Of a DNA stretch of 5,278 nucleotides, positions 1 to 5,278 are shown piece after piece. Under the pieces are notes generated by a model. That model was not told the origin of the DNA, searched no databases, and was given only the letters and a program-made list of their open reading frames with translations. The position numbers and the translations under genes are program-made. Location: the NCBI GenBank assembly GCA_041674565.1, contig JBAYVQ010000072.1, positions 1 to 5,278 on the forward strand, in the 5' to 3' direction. Source of the DNA: CALMFT01 sp041674565. Lineage in GTDB: Bacteria; Patescibacteriota; Gracilibacteria; Absconditabacterales; Absconditicoccaceae. Position 1 is the first letter of the stretch. Every line of letters begins with the position of its first letter.

Positions 1-409
1 CCACGAAAACGTAAGAGTTGGCTACTATAGTCAAGATTTCAATGCACTCGATATGAACATGACCGTCTGGGATGCTCTCCATGAGGTATCCAACGAAGTA
101 ACTGACCAAGATGTATTTCGTACAGCAGCGCAGTTTTTACTCACGAGTGATTTGCTCAAAAACCCTATCGAGTCGCTATCTGAAGGACAAAAAGGATTGT
201 TGTGCTACGCAAGATTTGTTATCCAAAAACCACACTTACTGATCTTAGACGAACCAACAAATCATATCAACTTCCGTCACCTGCCTGTGATTGCGCAAGG
301 TATCAACGGATACAAAGGAGCTATCATCATGGTCAGCCATGATCAATGATTTGTAGATCAAATTTCCAATCTTCATGAAATCAATCTAGGTAAGTTGGTA
401 GGTAGATAA
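1..409 (+). CDS. ABC-F family ATPase, C-terminal part (5' end outside window)
   Basis: This is the second nucleotide-binding domain of an ABC-F protein, a soluble twin-ATPase family that acts on the ribosome (translation factors or ribosome protection) and has no membrane domain. The visible part is 135 codons in the frame starting at base 2. It shows a Q-loop (GYYSQDF, residues 7-13), a signature written LSEGQ (59-63) instead of the usual LSGGE/Q, Walker B LDEPTNH (82-88) with the catalytic Glu, the family-typical PTNH, and the switch SHDQ (112-115). The next codon is TGA (347-349). Reading it as Gly gives SHDQGFVDQI, which matches the family and continues to TAA at 407-409; reading it as a stop cuts the protein just after the switch His. 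The gene ends soon after the domain, with no long C-terminal extension. It converges with the - strand genes. Which ABC-F subfamily it belongs to cannot be judged from this fragment. Confidence 0.9.
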
Positions 410-434
410 TAATTTCAATATAAAAAATAATCAG

Positions 435-458
435 AAAAAAACCGGCTTTTGGGCCGGC
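435..458 (-). terminator. Rho-independent terminator of the small membrane-protein gene
   Basis: Read on the - strand, the arms GCCGGC (458-453) and GCCGGT (446-441) form a 6-bp GC-rich stem (five GC pairs and one G-U) with the loop CCAAAA. Six Ts follow (440-435). On the + strand no T-run follows the stem, so it acts leftward only and serves the 814-494 gene, not the convergent ABC-F gene. It starts 35 nt after the TGA at 496-494. Confidence 0.85.
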
Positions 459-493
459 ACCGAACAGGCAAATACTGTATCGGATTTTTCGTT

Positions 494-814
494 TCATTTT
501 TGTTCTTCGCCAGTCTCAGTCTTCGGCGTGATATCAAGGATAATGATCTCCTCCGGCGGTTCCGGAAGCGGGTCAGGCACAGTCAACGTGACCGTTTTCG
601 TTTCCTCAAGCGTCACCTCGATGCACAAGATACTACCGACTACATATACCGCGAGCGAGACAAATAAACAGGTCCATTCATAGGCAATCCAATTGCCCCA
701 AAAATTTACCAGAGAGAACAGAAGGCCCAAAAAACCCAGTAATTGCACCAGCTTCTGCCACCTTTTTGGCTTCCTCAAGCTGGTGTTTTTGATAATCTTT
801 TTCTGAGAAATCAT
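494..814 (-). CDS. Small two-helix membrane protein with acidic, proline-rich tail; ends in TGA
   Basis: I do not recognise a family for this 106-residue protein. It has a strongly basic N-terminus (eight Lys/Arg in the first 21 residues), two hydrophobic segments (about 22-44 and 46-64) joined by a short turn containing WGNW and YEW, then a tail rich in Thr, Pro and Glu (PDPLPEPPEE around 80-89). Charge bias suggests both ends are cytoplasmic, a hairpin in the membrane. The start is the ATG at 814; an in-frame TAA lies 21 nt upstream and there is no Shine-Dalgarno. Two things are odd. All five Gly codons are GGN, and the ORF closes with TGA, which is Gly in the neighbouring genes. With code 25 it would run 36 codons further to TAG at 388-386, straight through the terminator stem and into the end of the ABC-F gene. 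GC is also higher (hand count about 50% over most of it, 58% in 541-600). It may be a recent arrival from a standard-code organism, or a chimeric assembly. Confidence 0.7.
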   Translation of the reverse strand: MISQKKIIKNTSLRKPKRWQKLVQLLGFLGLLFSLVNFWGNWIAYEWTCLFVSLAVYVVGSILCIEVTLEETKTVTLTVPDPLPEPPEEIIILDITPKTETGEEQK

Positions 815-853
815 GATGTACGGGCTGAACTTGTTTTAGAATTCAGCATATAC

Positions 854-881
854 CATATATACATTATAAGTAATAAGTCAA
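854..881 (-). promoter_or_regulatory. Putative sigma-70-type promoter for the small membrane-protein gene
   Basis: On the - strand a TTGACT box (881-876) is followed after 16 nt by TATATG (859-854), about 40 nt upstream of the ATG at 814. It lies in the 83-nt gap after the mqo stop codon. The gap is very AT-rich, so chance matches to the -10 box are easy; only the -35 box is persuasive. With the terminator at 458-435 this would make 814-494 a single-gene transcription unit. Confidence 0.4.
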
Positions 882-897
882 TACATTCAATAAAACA

Positions 898-2241
898 CTA
901 TTTCACAAAATGTTTTTCGAAGTTTTCCTTGTGAAACGTAAACTTGCCATCAAAAAATCACATGATAGTTTGCGTGTCGTCATATGCGTTACCCAAGCAC
1001 GTTGTAGCACCAGGGGATGGGGTGATGTTGAAAATCACTTTGTCTCAGCTTATCTTTGCTTCTCCCATTTCCAATTGCATAGTATCTAGATTGAGGATTT
1101 GCGGTCTTGTACCCCCAAGCCCATCACCATGTACGATATCATCCGCGCTGAGTGCAGGTACTATCTTTTTCAATTCCTTTACAAACAATCTTTTGCCAAT
1201 TCGTGGTACATCATACCAAAAGTTCTTGAACAAATAAGGTCAGATTATCCTATCTAATGTCAGATTAATAATAATCTGAAACGCTTTCCAACGAAATCCA
1301 AACACCTTGAAGTATTCCCGTATACTGTTGTAATTATATCTTTCCAACATAAAGATACCCTTCGCCGTAGGTCCAAATCTTGTTTCATCCGCATTGTGCA
1401 CATCAGGATCTCCGTGCACTGCAGCAAAAGGAAGTTTCTCCATTTGCATAGTGTATACTTTACCATTGAGGATTTTTCTAGTAGATTTGAAAAAACTACC
1501 CGCAACCGACAAGATAGAGAAGTTTTTGCCGTAGCCAAGAGACTGCGCGATAAGCGGTGTGTGACCTCATGCGCATACTGCCAATACCGTAGTTTCAAAT
1601 ACTTCTCCAGACTTGGTCGTAACACGATAACCTGTGTCAGTTTTTTTGATATCAGTTACCAGAGTGTTGAGGTATATATCGATATCTTTATCTTCTTGAG
1701 CAGTTGCTTGTTGTACAAAACACCCAGAGAGTAAACCATAATCTATGGTGTATCATTCGGGCGAAGTGAGCGCCAATATAGGCTCATTAATATCTCTTCA
1801 CATCACCACTTCTGGCTCGAGTTGAGCAATTTCATCGCGTTCTATCCTGCGTAGAGTAGGAAACAACTCCTTAAAATCTTGATATCTTTGTTCGAGCGTT
1901 GCCACTTCTTTTGCTCATACAGCAAGTATCATCTTATTATATCTATGGAACAATTTTTGATCTCCATGATCCGCAGCAAACTCTTCCACAAAATGCTTGA
2001 GCATGTCTGCTTTTCTTTTCACCTTGGTTGCCTTAGCGAGATTGTAGTTGGTTTCTATATCTCATGAATGTAAGGTCTGACTATTGTTGGTAGCTTTGGA
2101 GTTTACCAAGCCTACGTTATCATACTTTTCCAGCAAAGCAATACGCTTCACATCAGTGAACTTAGCAAGCGTATACAATAGTGCTGTACCACTCACACCT
2201 CATCAGATTATCAATACATCATAGCTATTGTTTCAAGACAT
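898..2241 (-). CDS. mqo: Malate:quinone oxidoreductase (FAD-dependent)
   Basis: Mqo is a peripheral membrane flavoenzyme that oxidises malate to oxaloacetate and passes the electrons to quinone. The 447-residue length fits the shorter form known from Helicobacter-type bacteria. The N-terminus has the FAD loop IIGGGVSG (about 11-18), then SQTLHSGDIETNY (about 52-64), and further on VAGSF, KLPFAAVHGDPD (HGDPD at 276-280), TRFGPTA (287-293), FKNFWYDVPRIGKR, a GTRPQ segment and NITPSPGATTC (405-415). This order and wording match Mqo; the related L-2-hydroxyglutarate oxidases lack most of it. Eleven in-frame TGA codons must be read as Gly, including two adjacent ones (2205-2200) that supply the first two glycines of the FAD loop, and MGFF near the end. 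They make up about 11 of 37 glycines. The start is ATG at 2241, giving a short lead before the FAD loop; the stop is TAG at 900-898. It lies 45 nt after the methyltransferase gene, probably co-transcribed. No Shine-Dalgarno is visible. Malate as substrate is inferred from family similarity. Confidence 0.93.
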
Positions 2242-2286
2242 ACAAACTATCAGAAATTAAAAATAGTCAGAAAGAGAATTCATATA

Positions 2287-2856
2287 CTAGTTTTTTTGGA
2301 AGGTCAAACAACGAGAATAGAACGAAACAAATCCGTGCTTGGGATGATCTTGTTGCACGGTAGTAAAATCAACCGCATCGACACACTTCAGATCATATAA
2401 TGCATTTTTTAATTCCTTTTCGGCAAACCAGTTTTGATGAGTTATTTTCTGTTCAGTTCATCCCAATGCTACAATATAAGCAAGACACAAGACTCATCAA
2501 GACGAAAGATTGCTTGATAAACAAGGTAGTAAATCTTGTACCACATAATCACGATCTAAGAACATAATTACATTGAGCAACGCTATCAAGTCATACTGTT
2601 TATGCAACGAATAATCTTCAATCCTAGTACACGTGAACGTAACATTTTGATGATCATTTGCGGGATCTCGTTGGAACTGTTTTCTTAATTGCGGATCGAC
2701 CGCATCCACCATAAATCAATAATCTGCAAGTTTTTTGGACGTATATCACTTTCAAGCCCCTACATCCAAAGCATGTAAATGAGACCTACTAGGAATCAGC
2801 GCAATAGCTTTACCAATAGGATCATATTCACCAATAAAATGACTGTTTGGTTGCAT
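2287..2856 (-). CDS. Class I SAM-dependent methyltransferase, TehB-like
   Basis: This is a 189-residue Rossmann-fold methyltransferase using S-adenosylmethionine. Motif I reads LDVGAGKG (30-37), followed by the acidic strand end VDAVDP (50-55) and a post-motif YDLIALLNVIMFLD (about 88-101). A segment with the pattern stVvLMFL at this place, the small size, and a C-terminal part with an EKEL helix and a final FVSFYSRCL strand recall TehB-type (tellurite/thiopurine-like) methyltransferases. The substrate cannot be told. Six of eleven glycines are TGA: two in motif I (residues 35 and 37), one at 47, a pair at 120-121 (SSGGVL) and one at 133. Read as stops, these would leave only a meaningless 71-codon fragment. 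The start is ATG at 2856, just ahead of motif I as usual for compact members; the stop is TAG at 2289-2287. A promoter-like sequence lies 28 nt upstream, so this gene probably leads a unit with mqo. Confidence 0.85.
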
Positions 2857-2883
2857 AGAGGAGTATAAAAGGTAAATGGAGCC

Positions 2884-2911
2884 TATATACACCGAACGAT
2901 CCAAAAATCAA
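2884..2911 (-). promoter_or_regulatory. Putative promoter for the methyltransferase-mqo unit
   Basis: In the 82-nt gap between the exporter gene and the methyltransferase, the - strand carries TTGATT (2911-2906), a 16-nt spacer and TATATA (2889-2884). A transcript would start near 2877 and have a leader of about 20 nt. A second -10-like TATACT (2869-2864) sits just before the ATG and could give an almost leaderless message, but it has no good -35. No hairpin terminator is visible in this gap, so read-through from the exporter gene is also possible. Confidence 0.4.
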
Positions 2912-2938
2912 TTATATTGTTACTTGACATTATATATA

Positions 2939-4687
2939 TTATTCAGGTCTTTCTCCAATCTGCTCTCTCCACAACGCATAGTAAAGACCCTTTTGCGCAA
3001 CAAGCTCATCGTGTGTACCCGTTTCACTAAGACGTCATTTTTCCAGTACGTAAATAGCATCAGCGTGCATCACAGTACTTAGTCTGTGTGCTACCAGTAT
3101 CGTAATCATATCTGGTCTTGCAGCAGTAATATGTTTGATGGTATCTGTTATTTCTTTCTCGATAATACTATCCAGACTTGATGTTGCTTCATCAAAAATC
3201 AACACTTCTGGATCTCTGAGCAGCGCACGAGCAATAGCAAGTCTTTGTTTTTGTCCTCACGATAACTTGAGTCATCACTCCCCTATCTTGGTATGCAAAC
3301 CAAGTGTTTGGCCATCAATGAATTCCATCAACTGAGCTTGCTCTAGTACCTTGAGACATTCTTGTTCACTGGCATCTGGTTTCACAAAAATCAGATTATC
3401 TTTTATGGTTCCAGAAAATAACTGCGGATCTTGCGTAACGATACCAATTCTTTTATTGAGTGCTTGCAAATCATATGATTGTAAATCATGAGTATTGTAG
3501 TTTACGTGGCCAATACTTGGTTTGTACAGACCAACCAATAGCTTGAGTAAGGTAGATTTACCAGAACCAGATGGGCCAACGAATGCTACTGTTTGACCAG
3601 CTTTCATATCCACCGTCACTTTATCCAATATCTGTTTGTCATTATCGTATGCAAAAGATACATCGTCCAATACAATATGTTTGATAGTCTGAATAGGAGT
3701 GGGATTTTCCACAATAGGGGCAGGAGGCATTTTCATTACCTCTTCCAATACATCGTGGCTTGCTTTGGCTTCTTGGTAGCTTTTCATAATCATACCCAGT
3801 TGTCCAAGCGCACCAAATACAAAGAATGAATAAAAGAAGAATGAAAAGAATTCACCCAGCGTGAGATAGTTTTGGTAAATCATCCAAAACATAGTTCCCA
3901 AAAGTGCCACTCTGATTGCATTAACGAGTGTACCTTGGATAAATTCCATAGATCTGATCTTACGAATTTTCAAAAGTTCCAAATCTAATATACCCTGATT
4001 GGCAGTATCTATTCTCTGTAATTCTTGAGATTCAAGACCAAGTATTTTTACGAGCGAAATGTTACGGATAGTTTCTGTAGCAGCGCCTGCCAAAAGAGCA
4101 GACTCTTTTACAATGCCATCTTGTGCTTTTTTGATTGTTTTGGAAAGCAAGAAGGTAGTAATACCCATAATAGGAATCAGTAACAGTAGCACTACTCCGA
4201 TAAGTCGGTGCGTCATAAACGCATAGGTCATCACGAAAATCATACTAATCAAAGTCACAAATACTACGTTGATAAGCTGTAAGATATAGTTCTGGATATC
4301 GGTACGAGCCTTTTGGAGTTTTTGTAATAATTGACCAGATGATTGGTCTTCAAGATGTTTATACGGCAGATGAAACGCATGCGCTATAGTCGTTTCAAAA
4401 ATACGCATGCCCATTTTTTGGGTCATCACATTCGCAAAGTAGTCTTGGAAGTTTTTAGCGATACGACTTACCATAGCCACGCCTACCATACCTAGCAAAC
4501 CTAGCCCGATTCATCTAAACAAGATCTCTGGTGTAGCCCTCAGTTCTGGTATTTTCACGATATAATTATCCGTCAACCGACGGAACACTTGCGGGTCCAA
4601 CAAAGAAAACACCTGATTGATAGTACCCAATATGAGCACCGCAATAAGCATCTTCCAATAAGGCTTCAAATAAGGAAATATAAACAT
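2939..4687 (-). CDS. ABC exporter half-transporter (fused membrane and ATPase domains)
   Basis: This 582-residue protein has the size and order of MsbA/BmrA-type exporters: a six-helix membrane domain followed by one ATPase domain, working as a dimer to expel lipid, peptide or drug-like substrates. Hydrophobic segments are seen at about 13-32, 59-80, 138-155, 160-180, 255-272 and 276-298. The ATPase domain has an A-loop Tyr (347), Walker A GPSGSGKST (371-379), Q-loop Gln (419), signature LSGGQ (475-479), Walker B VLIFDEATSSLD with Asp-Glu at 499-500, and the switch AHRLSTV (His 534). All catalytic residues are present. Five codons are TGA read as Gly: 59, 471-472 (IGEGGLKLS), 477 in the signature, and 551. 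Thus the signature itself exists only under code 25. The chosen start is ATG at 4687, 20 nt after the DUF6526 stop; an open frame continues upstream but only overlaps that gene. The stop is TAA at 2941-2939. The transported substrate is unknown; a homodimer or an unseen partner are both possible. Confidence 0.93.
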
Positions 4688-4707
4688 TATCTTTAAAACA
4701 ACATAAA

Positions 4708-5169
4708 TTACACTCTTTCGTAGTCCCCTTTCCAATCAGTGATCAATTGTTTGATTTGTTTGTTATCTAATCACTCTTGTGCTGCCTTTGCACATAGTGC
4801 TACAAACTCCTCATCGCCAGCGAATCTCAGCGCTACAATTTGTTTGGTAGTCAATGCTGGATCGAGCGTTTTTCAGCTTATCATGTAATATCTAAAATTT
4901 ACTTCTTGTCTGATAATCCTATCTTGCAACTTGGTAGCATACCCACGAAGTTTGAACAGCACAATCCATGCAAATAGTAAAGGAGCAAACGTCAAGAACA
5001 TATTAACAAGATAGCCTCACATGCTCTCCATTACACCCTCTTGGATATAATACATAATATCCAACCCAGCACTCCATAGAGCAAAGATAGTAATAATGAA
5101 AAGAATCAAGAAGGCAGTAACTCGGCCTCGATCACTTTGTTTGTGGTTTTGATAATTTTGTTGTGTCAT
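4708..5169 (-). CDS. DUF6526 family membrane protein
   Basis: This 153-residue protein starts MTQQNYQNHKQ, and the QNYxNH opening is typical of DUF6526, a family of small membrane proteins of unknown function. It then has two hydrophobic helices (roughly 19-43 and 55-75, the first containing FLILFIITIFALW), a basic-amphipathic stretch LQDRIIRQEVNFRYY, and the family-like ending with TTKQIVALRFAGDEEF and ITDWKGDYERV, close to the usual WxxDYxRV. Three of ten glycines are TGA (5019-5017, 4875-4873, 4773-4771); the last two fall in the soluble domain. ATG at 5169 is chosen because it gives the family N-terminus; an in-frame ATG at 5178 would add three residues. Neither has a Shine-Dalgarno. The gene lies 29 nt after the preceding gene and 20 nt before the exporter, so all three are probably one operon. 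Family assignment is from recall of the pattern, not a search. Confidence 0.75.
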
Positions 5170-5198
5170 CAGAAACATATATGAGATATAAATAAGAT

Positions 5199-5278
5199 TT
5201 ATTTTTTCTCTGGAGCGTCCATACCAGCCCATACGTTGTAAGTACTAAGCTCTGCTCTACCAGCGTGTTTGAGTTGCA
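5199..5278 (-). CDS. Unidentified gene, last 25 codons only
   Basis: A frame open from the window edge (first full codon 5276-5274) ends in TAA at 5201-5199. The tail includes AGRAELSTYNVWAGMDAP and ends in two Lys. A plausible protein composition, the lack of stops and the 29-nt spacing to the DUF6526 gene on the same strand argue that it is real. The frame that overlaps it (running into the DUF6526 gene) is less protein-like here. I do not recognise the family from this short piece. Confidence 0.55.
   Translation of the reverse strand, partial: QLKHAGRAELSTYNVWAGMDAPEKK

Noticed and set aside
449..667. Arg-rich + strand open frame opposite the small membrane-protein gene
   Set aside because: It is the antisense shadow of the - strand gene; its Arg-rich composition mirrors the Pro- and Thr-rich codons there, and it starts inside the terminator stem.
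845..865. Short AT palindrome-like stretch near the mqo 3' end as an operator or terminator
   Set aside because: It is simple alternating AT sequence with no GC stem and no T-run; chance is the better explanation apart from the -10 box noted.
1260..1625. 121-codon - strand open frame
   Set aside because: It is in another frame of mqo; the Mqo motifs VAGSF, HGDPD and FGPTA are all in the other frame.
944..2067. Several + strand open frames (944-1237, 1396-1734, 1879-2067)
   Set aside because: All lie opposite mqo and have no recognisable motif; the - strand gives one continuous, clearly conserved protein.
898..2856. Decayed pseudogenes with many stop codons
   Set aside because: All interruptions are TGA, none TAA or TAG, there are no frameshifts, and the TGA sites are conserved glycines. 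Recoding explains this; decay does not.
4511..4735. Exporter start at TTG 4735 or other upstream start
   Set aside because: This would overlap the end of the DUF6526 gene and add non-hydrophobic residues before the first helix; ATG at 4687 gives the usual exporter length.
1..5278. UGA as tryptophan (code 4) or selenocysteine
   Set aside because: TGA sits at Gly positions in LSGGQ, GxGxxG and motif I, and Trp uses TGG. Twenty-six sites in ordinary housekeeping-type proteins without SECIS-like hairpins rule out selenocysteine.
1..5278. tRNA, rRNA, CRISPR array, insertion sequence or attachment site
   Set aside because: No cloverleaf, repeat-spacer pattern, inverted terminal repeats or transposase-like frame was seen by eye; every gap between genes is under 100 nt.

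Overview
The window reads as a chromosomal piece of a Patescibacteria/CPR bacterium that uses genetic code 25 (UGA = glycine), that is Absconditabacteria (SR1) or Gracilibacteria (BD1-5). The evidence is internal. In five separate genes, in-frame TGA falls where well-known families have glycine: the LSGGQ signature of an ABC exporter, the GGGxxG flavin-binding loop of a malate:quinone oxidoreductase, motif I of a methyltransferase, the post-SHD position of an ABC-F protein, and two sites in a DUF6526 protein. I count 26 such TGA codons. Trp is still written TGG, so this is not the mycoplasma code. Under the standard code these genes would fall apart into fragments.

Layout. On the + strand, positions 1-409 hold the C-terminal end of an ABC-F ATPase. 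Everything else is on the - strand, read here from right to left: the last 25 codons of an unidentified gene (5278-5199); a DUF6526 membrane protein (5169-4708); a complete ABC exporter half-transporter (4687-2939); a promoter-like sequence; a TehB-like SAM methyltransferase (2856-2287); a malate:quinone oxidoreductase, mqo (2241-898); a second promoter-like sequence; and a small two-helix membrane protein (814-494) followed by a clear rho-independent terminator (458-435). The terminator lies between this last gene and the convergent ABC-F gene.

The right-hand genes (gaps of 29 and 20 nt) look like one operon, with the DUF6526 protein and exporter probably co-expressed. The methyltransferase and mqo are 45 nt apart and may form a second unit behind the promoter at 2884-2911. 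No start in the window has a recognisable Shine-Dalgarno sequence.

The most interesting points are two. First, the small membrane-protein gene ends in TGA, carries no sense TGA, is richer in GC than its neighbours, and has its terminator about 35 nt after that TGA, as if it still used the standard code inside a UGA-sense genome. Second, there is a full-length respiratory-type malate:quinone oxidoreductase in a lineage generally thought to be fermentative. No RNA genes, CRISPR array or insertion sequence were seen.
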